DNA of 64,000 nucleotides, taken from the NCBI RefSeq assembly GCF_017877055.1, contig NZ_JAGIPG010000001.1, forward strand, positions 1-64,000. The letters are read 5' to 3'. The notes beneath the pieces are model-generated. The model saw only the letters and a program-made list of their open reading frames with translations. It did no database searches and was not told where the DNA came from. Of this stretch, positions 36,064 through 45,301 are shown piece after piece (position 1 is the first letter of the stretch; every line of letters starts with the position of its first letter). A program made the translations under genes and the position numbers. Origin of the DNA: Neorhizobium galegae. GTDB taxonomy: Bacteria > Pseudomonadota > Alphaproteobacteria > Rhizobiales > Rhizobiaceae.

Positions 36064-36660
36064 ATGTTGACATTATACGGAAGACGAGATTCCTCGAATA
36101 CCGCCAAGGTTCTGTGGTTACTGGACGAGCTGGCACTACCCTTTGATTTCGTTCTGACGGGCGGCAAATTTGGAGGGAACGACAACAATGAATTTCTCCA
36201 GATGAACCCGTTCGGCAAGGTTCCCGTCATTCGTCATGGTGACGTTATCGTCTGGGAATCCAACGCCGTTCTTCGTTATCTGGCCAATCTTCAGGATAGC
36301 GGTCCTCTCTGGCCACAGGCGGCAGGAGAAGCGGCAAAAATCGATCGATGGATGGATTGGTCCTCAATTTCTGTAACGCCGCCCTTGACCCGCCTGCGAA
36401 AGGCCATGAAAGCTGGTACTGCCAACGATGCGGCCAGACAGTCGGTCATGGCTCCCTTTGCTCAGGTCAACGCCTGGCTTGGCAACAATAGGTATCTCGC
36501 TGGCGAGCACCTGACCTTGGCAGATATGACCTTCGCACCCTCTGCATACCGATATTGCTTGTTGCAGGACAAGGTCTCGTTACCCAATCTTGAAACCTAC
36601 GTTGAGCGCCTGAATGAAAACGAAGCGTACCGCCGTCATATCTCGGGTGCATTGACTTGA
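36064..36660 (+). CDS. glutathione S-transferase family protein
   Basis: The 198-residue protein has the thioredoxin-like N-terminal domain (MLTLYGRRDSSNTAKVLWLL, NPFGKVPVIRHGDVIVWESNAVLRYLA) and the helical C-terminal domain (LAGEHLTLADMTFAPSAYR). The Ser-Ser-Asn near residue 10 is the usual site of the catalytic Ser. It could conjugate or remove glutathione from an electrophile produced by the upstream enzymes. A GTG three bases upstream is an alternative start. Confidence 0.85.
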   Translation: MLTLYGRRDSSNTAKVLWLLDELALPFDFVLTGGKFGGNDNNEFLQMNPFGKVPVIRHGDVIVWESNAVLRYLANLQDSGPLWPQAAGEAAKIDRWMDWSSISVTPPLTRLRKAMKAGTANDAARQSVMAPFAQVNAWLGNNRYLAGEHLTLADMTFAPSAYRYCLLQDKVSLPNLETYVERLNENEAYRRHISGALT

Positions 36661-36671
36661 TGGAATTTACC

Positions 36672-37655
36672 TCACTCTGAGTCCAAGGCGGCCATGGCAA
36701 TGGCCTGCCTGCGGGCGTCCCGGTAGCGGGAAAACTGCGTGTCCGCGATCACGCCGGCAAGAATGACGCTGCCCATGACGGCGAAATTCAATGAAGAGGG
36801 GATGCCCAAGAGATTGACGAGGTTTTGCAGGACCTGAAGCAGGATCACGCCCAGCACCACGCCGATGATCGACCCCTCGCCACCCCGCAGGGAGAAGCCG
36901 CCCAGGACCGCGGCGGCTATGCCGTACAGCTCGTAAAAATTGCCATGGGATGAAGGCTGGACAGAGCGGGTATACATGGCGAAAAACACCGCCGAAATGC
37001 CTGTCAGAAAAGCGCAAAGCACATAGGCCTGGATGATGACCCTGGTGGTGTCGATGCCTGAAAAACCCGCCGCCTCGGGATTTTTGCCGACGGCAAAAAG
37101 ATGCCGGCCGAGCACCGTCCGGTGCAGGAGAAACCAAGCAGCGACAGCTACCAGCAGGAACGCGATGACGGAATGCGGCACGCCGGCTGTGCGGCCCGCG
37201 ACCAGATATTCCAGCATCGGAAAGTCGGACCCGAAGCTGAAGCCGGCCGTGCCATCCCTGGTGTAGAAGCGGGCAATGCCGCGATAGATCAGAAGCCCGC
37301 AGAGGGTGACGACGAAAGGCTGAAGCCTGAGGCGGGTTATCAGCCAGCCGTGCAGAAGGCCGATGGCGACTGACAGCACCATCACGATTGCAAGTGCGAC
37401 TGGCCAGGGAACGCCGAAGCTGGCGATTAGATCGACAAAAATGACGCCTATCAACGCGATCACCGAGCCGATCGACAGTTCGATGCCAGCCGTGACGATG
37501 ACGAAGGCCTCGGCAATGGAGAACAGCCCGAACAGGCCGATCAGGTTTGCCGTGTTGGCCAGGTTGATCGGCGACAGGAACCGTGGATTTATCACGGCGA
37601 CGATTGCGCCGACGGTCATCACAAGCGTAGCCAATCCGATATCTTTTTTCTGCAT
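36672..37655 (-). CDS. ribose-type sugar ABC permease
   Basis: The 327-residue membrane protein is of the RbsC/AraH type: VVTAGIELSIGSVIALIGVIF, LQPFVVTLCGLLIYRGIAR, AVGKNPEAAGFSGIDTTRV and the loop GIAAAVLGGFSLRGGEGSIIGVVLG. It lies 12 bases downstream of the two-domain ATPase gene and converges with the GST gene. It is the channel of the system that includes the binding protein at 39256-40203. Confidence 0.9.
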   Translation of the reverse strand: MQKKDIGLATLVMTVGAIVAVINPRFLSPINLANTANLIGLFGLFSIAEAFVIVTAGIELSIGSVIALIGVIFVDLIASFGVPWPVALAIVMVLSVAIGLLHGWLITRLRLQPFVVTLCGLLIYRGIARFYTRDGTAGFSFGSDFPMLEYLVAGRTAGVPHSVIAFLLVAVAAWFLLHRTVLGRHLFAVGKNPEAAGFSGIDTTRVIIQAYVLCAFLTGISAVFFAMYTRSVQPSSHGNFYELYGIAAAVLGGFSLRGGEGSIIGVVLGVILLQVLQNLVNLLGIPSSLNFAVMGSVILAGVIADTQFSRYRDARRQAIAMAALDSE

Positions 37656-37667
37656 GCTACGGGGTCC

Positions 37668-39173
37668 CTATTCCACGGCCAGTTGGAGAATGGTCTCCTC
37701 GGTCAGTTGATCGCGCGCGAGCATACCGGCGATGCGGCCGCGGCACATGACGGCGACCCGATCGGATATCCCGATCACCTCTTCCATGTCCGACGAGATC
37801 ATCAGCAGCGCGACGCCATCGGCGGCGAGCGCCTGCATCAGGCGGTAGACTTCTGCCTTAGCGCCGACATCGATACCGCGTGTGGGCTCGTCCAGAATGA
37901 TGATCCTGGGCTTCATTGCCAGCCATTTGGCCAAGACCACCTTCTGCTGATTGCCACCTGACATTTCTGCCGCCGCGCGACCGAGGCCTGCCGTCTTGAT
38001 GCTCAGCTTGTTTCGCGATGCCTCAGCCAGGGCGGTCTCGGCGCCTATATCGATAAATCCTATTCGCGACAGCGCGGCGTGGCTCGGCATGGCGATGTTC
38101 TCGGTGATCGAGAAATCGAGAAAAAGGCCTTCCGTCTTGCGATCCTCCGGCACCAGGCAGAGGCCGGCGGCGATGGCGGCTGGAACGGAATGGCCGACGA
38201 GCCGCTGGCCCTCGATCTCCAGCACGCCCCCTTCGATGCGGTCTATGCCAAAAAGCGCGCGGGCAAGCTCCGTACGCCCCGCGCCGACCAGGCCCGTCAG
38301 GCACAGGATCTCGCCCGCGCGCAGGCAAAGGTCGAGCGGATGCTGCGGATAGGCCTTTGTGCGCAGGCCCTTCAATTCCAGGACCGGCCTGCCGGGGTCA
38401 TGCTCTGCCTTTTCATAGAACTGGCCAACATCGCGGCCGATCATCAACCGGATCATGGCGTCCTTGGTGATTTCGCCGCAACCGAGGGTTCCGGCATTGC
38501 GGCCGTCACGCAGCGCCACGACGCGGCTCGCCACCTCCTCGATTTCAGCCAGGCGGTGGGTGATGAACAGCACCGCCACGCCGTCGGCGCTCAGCTGCCT
38601 GATGACGTCAAGGAGACGCTTGGTCTCGGACAGGGTCAGGCTGGACGTGGGTTCGTCGAGAATGAGCAGGCGCGGATCGATCGAAAGCGCGCGGGCGATT
38701 TCAAGCAATTGCTGATCGGCCAGGGACAGGCCGGAGACAGCGTCATTCGGACCGAAACGAGTATCCAGCCTGGCGAGGATCGGCGCGACCTTGCGCTCCA
38801 TGGCGGCCTGGTCGAGAAAGCCGAACATCCCGCGCCTGATCTCCCGCCCCAGAAGCACGTTTGCCGTCACATCGAGATTGGGAAACGGATTGAGCTCCTG
38901 GTGGACAAGGGCGATGCCGCGCTCATGCACGCGCGCCGATGTCAGCGATGTCACTTCCTCGCCATCGATGACGATGCGGCCCTCGTCAGGTGCGATTGCG
39001 CCGCTTAGCACTTTCATCAGCGTGGATTTTCCCGCACCGTTTTCTCCAACCAGGCCGACCACCTCGCCGCCGCGAATGCTCAGCGAGACATTGTTGAGGG
39101 CGATTGCTCCCGGATAAACCTTAGTAATCCCCAGAAGGTCGAGCGATATGTCTTTTTGCCGATGGGCCGTCAT
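37668..39173 (-). CDS. sugar ABC ATPase with two ATPase domains, RbsA-like
   Basis: The 501-residue protein has two ATPase domains. The first has Walker A GENGAGKST, signature-like LSLADQQLLEIARAL and Walker B LLILDEPTSSLT. The second has the usual degenerate Walker A GLVGAGRTE, signature MSGGNQQK and Walker B IIILDEPTRGIDVGAK. The ATG at 39173 is preceded by GGGAG. The arrangement is that of ribose-, xylose- and polyol-type importers. Confidence 0.92.
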   Translation of the reverse strand: MTAHRQKDISLDLLGITKVYPGAIALNNVSLSIRGGEVVGLVGENGAGKSTLMKVLSGAIAPDEGRIVIDGEEVTSLTSARVHERGIALVHQELNPFPNLDVTANVLLGREIRRGMFGFLDQAAMERKVAPILARLDTRFGPNDAVSGLSLADQQLLEIARALSIDPRLLILDEPTSSLTLSETKRLLDVIRQLSADGVAVLFITHRLAEIEEVASRVVALRDGRNAGTLGCGEITKDAMIRLMIGRDVGQFYEKAEHDPGRPVLELKGLRTKAYPQHPLDLCLRAGEILCLTGLVGAGRTELARALFGIDRIEGGVLEIEGQRLVGHSVPAAIAAGLCLVPEDRKTEGLFLDFSITENIAMPSHAALSRIGFIDIGAETALAEASRNKLSIKTAGLGRAAAEMSGGNQQKVVLAKWLAMKPRIIILDEPTRGIDVGAKAEVYRLMQALAADGVALLMISSDMEEVIGISDRVAVMCRGRIAGMLARDQLTEETILQLAVE

Positions 39174-39255
39174 CGAAACTCCCGGATGGCAGGGACGGAT
39201 AGGTGCTGCACGAACCAAGCGAGTTCGTGCAGCAGGACCGTTTTGGAGACGACTC

Positions 39256-40203
39256 CTATTTCCCCACGCGCGCCTTCAATTCGGCGGCGAAGGCATCGAC
39301 ATTGCCTTTGTCGATCTTCTTGGTCGGCACGATGATCAGGCCGTTTGCCGGTATCTGTGACTTGTCGCCCTTCAGGTAGGCGGCCATCAGCTTCATGCCC
39401 TGGTATCCCCATTGATAGGGATCCTGGACCACCGTTCCGGCGAATTTGCCTTCCCTCACCGCGCCGAGCGTGACGGGATCTTCGTCGAAGGCGATGACCT
39501 GGATTTTTCCCAACTTGCCGGCTGCCTGCAGGGCTTCGTAGATCTTGGGCGGATTGTAGGAATAGAAGCCGACCATGCAGGTGATGTCGGGGTTGGCGGC
39601 CAGCACGTCATCGACATTCGACCGGGCGCGGGCGAAATCGACGTCGTCGCCGCGCACATCGACCAGCTCTATGCCGGATCCTTTGACCGCCTTTCGGAAG
39701 CCTGCGATCCGTTCGACGGCATTGTCGGCCCCCAGGAAGCCGACGAAGCCCATGCATTTTCCGCCCTTGGGCATGGCCACCCGCGCGATTTCGCCGGCCT
39801 GGACCCCAGCATCCGTATTGGACGAACCCAGATAGGCGATGCGCTTGCTGGCGGGCGCATCGCTGTCGGTGGTGAATAGCGGCACTTGGGCCGCGATCCT
39901 GTTGAAGGCGCCGATCGAGTTTTTCGGATCCGCCGACGAGATCATGATCGCATCCGCCCCGGCGGCGACCAGGTCGTCCATCAGGGCATTCTGCAGGGCG
40001 GCGGTCCCTTGAGCCGGGTAACGGAACTGCAGGTCGTAACCCGGCAATTCGGCCTGGGCCGCCTTCACGCCAGCCTCAGCCAGTTTCCAGAAATCGGACG
40101 CGGCGTTGACGACAAAGGCGAGCGCCGGCTTGTCCTCGGCAAGTGACGGACTGGCGGCAAGCACCAGGCCTGCGGCAAGTATCAGCGAATTGAGACGTTT
40201 CAT
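39256..40203 (-). CDS. periplasmic sugar-binding protein, ribose type (copy 2)
   Basis: The 315-residue protein has a signal peptide (MKRLNSLILAAGLVLAASPS, cleavage after LAE or SLA) and the Peripla_BP_4 pattern: ALAFVVNAASDFWKLAEAGV, ADAIMISSADPKNSI, VPLFTTDSDAPASKRIAYLG, ITCMVGFYSYNPPKIYEAL and VIAFDEDPVTLGAVREG. GGGAGGAG precedes the ATG. It lies 82 bases before the RbsA-like gene. The TTACTAATAAT element 72 bases upstream suggests its own regulated promoter. Confidence 0.9.
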   Translation of the reverse strand: MKRLNSLILAAGLVLAASPSLAEDKPALAFVVNAASDFWKLAEAGVKAAQAELPGYDLQFRYPAQGTAALQNALMDDLVAAGADAIMISSADPKNSIGAFNRIAAQVPLFTTDSDAPASKRIAYLGSSNTDAGVQAGEIARVAMPKGGKCMGFVGFLGADNAVERIAGFRKAVKGSGIELVDVRGDDVDFARARSNVDDVLAANPDITCMVGFYSYNPPKIYEALQAAGKLGKIQVIAFDEDPVTLGAVREGKFAGTVVQDPYQWGYQGMKLMAAYLKGDKSQIPANGLIIVPTKKIDKGNVDAFAAELKARVGK

Positions 40204-40274
40204 GTTGCTCCTCCCCGCGGCCCTCAAAGGTCGCGCTAAACACGGTTTCACATCTGGTGGCGAAATTAATGCTA

Positions 40275-40285
40275 TTACTAATAAT
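40275..40285. promoter_or_regulatory. TTACTAATAAT element, copy 1
   Basis: This 11-mer occurs again at 42399-42409 in the divergent epimerase/ATPase promoter. Both copies lie just before transport genes of this locus, so they are candidate parts of the operator of the LacI-type regulator at 44291-45301. Confidence 0.35.
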
Positions 40286-40345
40286 TCGCATCCTGCCAGG
40301 GGCCTTGAGACGAACCGGCGCCTCGGTCCCTGGCATGGATCCGCA

Positions 40346-41338
40346 CTAGTTCTTGGCACAGAAACCCGGATCGTCGAGGTTGCAGACGTCAAGGCCCGTA
40401 AACAGCGGATCGGCCACTTTCTCGCCCTTGATCAGCTTGATCATGACGTCAGGCGCCTTGTAGCCCATCTCGAAGGGGCGCTGGCCGACCTGCGAATGGC
40501 TGCGACCTTCGCGGAAGGCCTTGGTCTGCGGCGGCAGCGTATCGCCGGCGATGATGATCAGATCCTTGCTCTTGAGCTTGGGCATCACCTGGTCCGTGAC
40601 CTGCGCATAGGCCTGCGGGGCAAACTGCGCCCAGCCGCCGACAAGGATAAAGGCGTCCAGCGTGGGATTTGCAGTGAACACATCGGACATCTGCTGGTTA
40701 GCAAGGTCCGCCTGGTCATTGGTGTAAACCGGGCACCCTCCGATTTCCTTCCAACCGCCCTGTCCGGTCAGGCGATCGATGTTCTTGGCGCCGCCGATAG
40801 TGTCGCGAAAGCCCTGGGCGCGGGCATTGATATTGGCGGCCGCCACGTTGCCGAGTTGCAGGCAGACCGATCCGCCCTTGGGCTTCAGCTTCATGGCCTG
40901 CTCGGCCATCTTCACGCCCATCAGGTAGTTGTCGGTGCCCAGATAGGTCTTTCGCAGGCCGTGGTCCTTCTCGAGAAAGTCCGCATCGACAGTCATGACC
41001 GGAACCGACGGGGCGATGGCCTTGATGCGGGTCGCCATGGCCGGCGCGTTCGAGGGCGAAATGGCGATGGCCGCAACGCCTTTCGTCAGCAGGTCGTCGA
41101 CGATCTGGACCTCGCCGGCTTCATCCGCTGATGAGGCCGGACCGGTATAGAGGCATTCATATTCGCTGCTCGCATTCTCCGACTTCCACTTCTTGCAGCC
41201 GAGATTGATCTGCTCGAAGAAAGGATTGTCGAGACCCTTGACGACGATCGCCAATGTCTTCTTGCCCTGTGCCGCGGCCGGCGCGGCAGCAAGCGCCGCA
41301 ACTGACATGGCCGCCATTGCCAATATAGTGATTTTCAT
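40346..41338 (-). CDS. periplasmic sugar-binding protein, ribose type (copy 1)
   Basis: The 330-residue protein has a signal peptide (MKITILAMAAMSVAALAAAP, cleavage after AAA-QG) and Peripla_BP_4 motifs: LAIVVKGLDNPFFEQINLGC, GVAAIAISPSNAPAM, VPVMTVDADFLEKD and AFILVGGWAQFAPQAY. Five or more Cys residues, including two at the very C terminus, are unusual for this family and may form disulfides. GGAGGAGG precedes the ATG. It lies 38 bases downstream of the epimerase-like gene. Confidence 0.9.
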   Translation of the reverse strand: MKITILAMAAMSVAALAAAPAAAQGKKTLAIVVKGLDNPFFEQINLGCKKWKSENASSEYECLYTGPASSADEAGEVQIVDDLLTKGVAAIAISPSNAPAMATRIKAIAPSVPVMTVDADFLEKDHGLRKTYLGTDNYLMGVKMAEQAMKLKPKGGSVCLQLGNVAAANINARAQGFRDTIGGAKNIDRLTGQGGWKEIGGCPVYTNDQADLANQQMSDVFTANPTLDAFILVGGWAQFAPQAYAQVTDQVMPKLKSKDLIIIAGDTLPPQTKAFREGRSHSQVGQRPFEMGYKAPDVMIKLIKGEKVADPLFTGLDVCNLDDPGFCAKN

Positions 41339-41376
41339 TTTCTTTCCTCCTCCTACACCGATCGAGGCCTCATGCC

Positions 41377-42357
41377 TCAGCCGGGATACCAGACAATGCG
41401 CGGGTCGTTGTCCGCGCGCTCGTAGCGCCATGCGCGATCGATCATCTGCTCAAGATCGACCTGCGGTGCCCAGCCAAGCAGCATTCTTGCTTTGGAATTA
41501 TCGAGCCAGTTGCTGTGAAACGGGGTGTCGATCTCGATCGGCCGTAATCCATGCCGCGCCGCCAGACGTGCTCCGAGATCGCCGTAATCCACTGGTTGGT
41601 CCATTGAAATGTTGAAGAGCTGGCCGCTGGCGCGCGGGTTGTCGATAGCAGCCAGGATCGCGTCGACCAGATCGTCGACATGGACGAAATTGCGCCTCAG
41701 GTAGCCGCCCCCGGCGTCGCGCATGACGGGGGCATAGCCGCCCGTGCGGAACTGTTCGAGCGCATCTGCGTCGATCAGTTCCGACCAGTTCGGGCCACCG
41801 AACTGGTCGTCGCCCAGGGCAAGAGCGAAGCGGAAGTCATCCTTTTCCATGATCCAGGGTGACCGCAGGGTCGTCCAATTCACCCCATACTGGATGCCGA
41901 ACTGCTCCAGCATCACCTCCTCCAGGGTCTTGGTCAGGGCATAGCAGCCTTTGTAGGCGCGGCGCGGCGCGGCTTCCGTGATCGGCTCGTCGTAGCGCTG
42001 GAAGATATGGCCCACGGTGCAATCGCCGCTGAGAAGGATGAACTGCCGGGCGGTATCGGATTTGCGGAACGCGTCGAGCAGCAGGAAAAGGCCCTTAAGC
42101 GCGACATCGAAAATCTGTTCCGGCGTTTCCTTGACGGCGGCCATGTGGATCACATGGCTCACCCCCTGCAACGCCCCGGCGACCACAGCGGGATCCGATA
42201 TGGAACCGGCGACGACGGACAGGCGCTCTGCAGGCTCGATGGTCCTGTTGTTGCAAAGCGCTGCCACCTCCCAATTCGTGAAACGGAGATCAGACCGGAA
42301 CGCCGGCAGGAAAGCCTGCCCTACCTTCCCTGTGGCGCCTGTAACCAGCAGTTTCAT
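41377..42357 (-). CDS. NAD-dependent epimerase/dehydratase (extended SDR)
   Basis: The 326-residue protein has the dinucleotide-binding GATGKVGQ at residues 7-14, a catalytic-type YALTK (YxxxK) and VSHVIHMAA of extended short-chain dehydrogenases. Reactions in this family include sugar epimerisation, dehydration and uronate oxidation. As the first gene of the left arm of the sugar-transport divergon it probably modifies the imported sugar or a derivative. GGGGAG lies before the ATG. Confidence 0.82.
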   Translation of the reverse strand: MKLLVTGATGKVGQAFLPAFRSDLRFTNWEVAALCNNRTIEPAERLSVVAGSISDPAVVAGALQGVSHVIHMAAVKETPEQIFDVALKGLFLLLDAFRKSDTARQFILLSGDCTVGHIFQRYDEPITEAAPRRAYKGCYALTKTLEEVMLEQFGIQYGVNWTTLRSPWIMEKDDFRFALALGDDQFGGPNWSELIDADALEQFRTGGYAPVMRDAGGGYLRRNFVHVDDLVDAILAAIDNPRASGQLFNISMDQPVDYGDLGARLAARHGLRPIEIDTPFHSNWLDNSKARMLLGWAPQVDLEQMIDRAWRYERADNDPRIVWYPG

Positions 42358-42398
42358 GTCGCACTCCCCCTGCAACATTCTTGTGTGATGGATTTTGT

Positions 42399-42409
42399 TT
42401 ACTAATAAT
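42399..42409. promoter_or_regulatory. TTACTAATAAT element, copy 2, in the divergent promoter
   Basis: The 157-base divergent region is AT-rich and contains this 11-mer, also found at 40275-40285. A related inverted form (core ACTAAT on the other strand, about 42420-42436) follows it. LacI regulation is the likely meaning, but the exact operator is not certain. Confidence 0.4.
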
Positions 42410-42514
42410 ATTAAGTCAAGTAATTAGTTATTAAATGCGCAGAACGGGGGCGCCGGCGGGAAGGAGAGAGGCCTGCGGGCGCGCCAGGAGACCATTGCGG
42501 GGGAGGAGAACCAC

Positions 42515-43255
42515 GTGTCGCGACTTGTCTTTTCAGGAATTTCGAAAAACTTCGGAGCCATCCAGGCACTCAGCGACGTGTCGCTGTCCATCGAGCCGGG
42601 AGAAGTGCTGGGGCTGATGGGCGACAACGGCGCGGGCAAGTCCACGCTGGCCAAAATCATCGCCGGTAATTTCCGCCCGTCTACCGGCGATATCAGCATC
42701 GATGGAAAATCTGTCGTCTTTCACAAGCCGATCGATGCGCAGCGCGAGGGGGTGGAGATGGTCTACCAGGACCTCGCGCTTGCCGACAATCTTTCGGCAG
42801 CCTCAAATGTCTTCTTGGGCAGGGAGCCGCTGCGCCGGTTCGGGCCGATCCGATATATCGATTACAAGCGGATGAACACAGTCTCAGCCGACCTGTTCAA
42901 GCAGCTCAAGTCCGAAACGCGCCCGCGACAGCTCGTGCGGCGCATGTCCGGGGGGCAGCGCCAGGCGGTCGCGATTGCCCGCACGCTGCTGTCGGAACCG
43001 AAGATCGTGATGATGGACGAACCGACCGCGGCCATTTCGGTACGCCAGGTGGCTGAAGTGCTCGACCTGATCCGCCGCCTGCGCGACCGCGGCATCAGCG
43101 TGATCCTGATCAGCCACCGGATGCCGGACATCTTCAGCGTGTCCGACAAGATCGCCGTCCTGCGCCGCGGGCGCTTGGTCTGCCGCAAGCCGGTGGGCGC
43201 CTCATCGCCCGAGGAAGTGACCGGGCTGATCACCGGCGCCATCGATGCCGCTTAG
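42515..43255 (+). CDS. single-domain sugar ABC ATPase, FrcA-like
   Basis: The 246-residue ATPase has Walker A GDNGAGKST, signature MSGGQRQA, Walker B IVMMDEPTAAIS and the motif VEMVYQDLALADNLSAASNVFLGRE typical of the FrcA branch, where one ATPase domain forms a homodimer in place of a fused two-domain protein. It starts with a GTG preceded by GGGGGAGGAG. It is the first gene of the right arm. Confidence 0.9.
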   Translation: MSRLVFSGISKNFGAIQALSDVSLSIEPGEVLGLMGDNGAGKSTLAKIIAGNFRPSTGDISIDGKSVVFHKPIDAQREGVEMVYQDLALADNLSAASNVFLGREPLRRFGPIRYIDYKRMNTVSADLFKQLKSETRPRQLVRRMSGGQRQAVAIARTLLSEPKIVMMDEPTAAISVRQVAEVLDLIRRLRDRGISVILISHRMPDIFSVSDKIAVLRRGRLVCRKPVGASSPEEVTGLITGAIDAA

Positions 43256-43268
43256 GAGAAAAATCGCC

Positions 43269-44258
43269 ATGACGACACTCGACGACATCATCAACAATTC
43301 CCAGCACGATAGCTGGTTTGCCCGGCTGAAGAACCTGCAGGTCTTCTGGGTCTTCATAGCGGCCGTGCTGGCATGCCTGGCCCTGTCGCTGATGACTGAT
43401 GCGTTCACCAGCGACCGCAATCTCTTCAACGTCGCCCGAAATTTCGCCTTCGTGGCGGTCATTGCCATCGGCATGACGGCCGTGATTGCATCTGGCGGCA
43501 TCGACCTGTCCGTTGGCTCGAGCGTGGTGCTGAGCGCCATGGTGATCAGTGTGGCCATGGCCGGCGGCATGGGTTTCTGGCTGTCTGCCGGTCTTGCGTT
43601 GGGGGCCGCCCTGCTGGTCGGCCTGCTCAACGGCATCCTGATCGCCTATGCCGGCATGCCGGCCTTTGTCGTGACGCTCGGGAGCCTGTCGGCCGCCCGG
43701 TCCCTGGCGATGGTGCTTTCGGACAACAAGATGATATGGGAGTTCGGTCCCGATCACGGCCTGCTGCTGTGGATCGGCGGCGGTTCGACACTCGGGCTTC
43801 CCCACCCATTATATGTGCTGTGCGTGCTGGCCGTGGTCATGTCGCTGGTGTTTCGCTGGACGAGGTGGGGCCAGCATCTTTTCGCCATCGGCGGCAACGA
43901 GAATGCGGCTGTGCTGGCTGGCATTCCGGTGCGGCGCCTGAAAGTCAGCATCTATATGTTCTCGGCCATGACCGCCGGGCTGGCCGGCATCCTGATGGCC
44001 GGCTGGCTGGGAAGCGTCACAACCAATCTCGGACAGGGAATGGAACTGACCGTGATTGCCGCCGCCGTGATCGGCGGCGCCAACCTGGCGGGCGGGGAGG
44101 GCAATGCGCTTGGCGCGGTGGTTGGCGCATTGTTGATAGAGGTGATTCGCAACTCCCTGATCCTGTTGGGCATCTCGACTTTCTGGCAAGGAATGTTCAT
44201 AGGTACGTTCATAATCGTTGCTGTGGCATTCGACCGATTCCGGAATATGCGGAGATAG
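43269..44258 (+). CDS. ribose-type sugar ABC permease, FrcC-like
   Basis: The 329-residue membrane protein shows AVIASGGIDLSVGSSVVLSAMV, AGMPAFVVTLGSLSAARSLA, AIGGNENAAVLAGIPVRRLK and VIAAAVIGGANLAGGEGNALGAVVG. The ATG at 43269 follows AGGAGA. It should pair with the preceding ATPase and probably with the binding protein at 40346-41338, the copy nearest the divergent promoter. Confidence 0.9.
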   Translation: MTTLDDIINNSQHDSWFARLKNLQVFWVFIAAVLACLALSLMTDAFTSDRNLFNVARNFAFVAVIAIGMTAVIASGGIDLSVGSSVVLSAMVISVAMAGGMGFWLSAGLALGAALLVGLLNGILIAYAGMPAFVVTLGSLSAARSLAMVLSDNKMIWEFGPDHGLLLWIGGGSTLGLPHPLYVLCVLAVVMSLVFRWTRWGQHLFAIGGNENAAVLAGIPVRRLKVSIYMFSAMTAGLAGILMAGWLGSVTTNLGQGMELTVIAAAVIGGANLAGGEGNALGAVVGALLIEVIRNSLILLGISTFWQGMFIGTFIIVAVAFDRFRNMRR

Positions 44259-44290
44259 GTGGAAAACCTCGCGGTGTTGTGGCAAGCGAC

Positions 44291-45301
44291 ATGGAGAACT
44301 CCTTGAAACCAACCATGATGGATGTCGCGGCCCGAGCAAGTGTGTCACAGGCAACCGTTTCCCTGATCCTCAACGGCAGTTCCGGCGCCCGCTTCAGCGA
44401 AGCCACGCGCAAAAAGGTAATGGATGCGGTTCAGGAGCTTGGATACAGGCTCCCGAACAGGTCGCCGTCTGGAGACCTATCGGACAGCAGGGTCATCTGC
44501 TTTATCACGGACGAGCTGACAACCGATCCCTGGATGGCGCTCGCCTTCGAGGGAGCGCGGGAAAAGGCGCTCGAATTCGGCATTATCGTCACGCTCGGCA
44601 TTTTTCGCGCGGGCGAGGACCCCGAGGAGGACGTGTTTTCGCTGTGCCAGCAACAACCCCTGCTGGGCTATATCTTCGGCACCATCCTGACCCGCAAGAT
44701 TGACCCGCCGGCGGCCCTGTTCACCGTGCCTTCAGTGCTGGTCAATTGCTACGACCAGGACAGACGACTGCCCTCCATCGTGCCTGGAGACGTCGCCGGT
44801 GGCCGCGCCGCCACGGAGCGGCTGATCCGCGCTGGCCGCAGCCGGGTCGCCTTGATCAACGGCCAGGAGGGTCTCGACAATCCGCGTGACCGTTTGCGCG
44901 GCTACAAGCAGGCGCTGGCCAGCAACGACTTCACCTTCGACCCGCAACTGGTGCGCTACGGAAATTGGGAGCCGTCATCAGGCTATAGCGAAACCCATTT
45001 CCTGATGGACCTGCCCAATCCCCCCGACGCCATCTTCTGCGCCAACGATCTGATGGCGCTGGGGTGCGTCGAGGCGCTCAAGGAGCGGGGAAAGTCCATC
45101 CCGAAGGACGTCTCCGTGATCGGGTTCGACAATCGCGACATCGCCCAGTTCATCCGTCCGCCGCTGACAACCCTGCACCTGCCGCTGTTCGAGATGGGCG
45201 CCATGGCCGTGGAAATGATCCACGACATCGCCGGCGGCCTGAAAAGCAGCCATGACCAGCTGAAGGTCGAATGCGCCCTCGTCGAGCGTGAATCCGTGTA
45301 A
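44291..45301 (+). CDS. LacI-family transcriptional regulator
   Basis: The 336-residue protein begins with a LacI helix-turn-helix (MMDVAARASVSQATVSLILNG, then hinge helix region with VMDAVQELGYR) and continues as a periplasmic-binding-protein-like domain (DAIFCANDLMALGCVEALKERG, SVIGFDNRDIAQFIRPPLTTL). It lies 32 bases behind the permease gene, so it is probably expressed with the operon it controls. ATG 44291 is chosen; ATG 44324 is possible. The frame is open upstream through the permease gene, but that part is not this protein. Confidence 0.88.
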   Translation: MENSLKPTMMDVAARASVSQATVSLILNGSSGARFSEATRKKVMDAVQELGYRLPNRSPSGDLSDSRVICFITDELTTDPWMALAFEGAREKALEFGIIVTLGIFRAGEDPEEDVFSLCQQQPLLGYIFGTILTRKIDPPAALFTVPSVLVNCYDQDRRLPSIVPGDVAGGRAATERLIRAGRSRVALINGQEGLDNPRDRLRGYKQALASNDFTFDPQLVRYGNWEPSSGYSETHFLMDLPNPPDAIFCANDLMALGCVEALKERGKSIPKDVSVIGFDNRDIAQFIRPPLTTLHLPLFEMGAMAVEMIHDIAGGLKSSHDQLKVECALVERESV

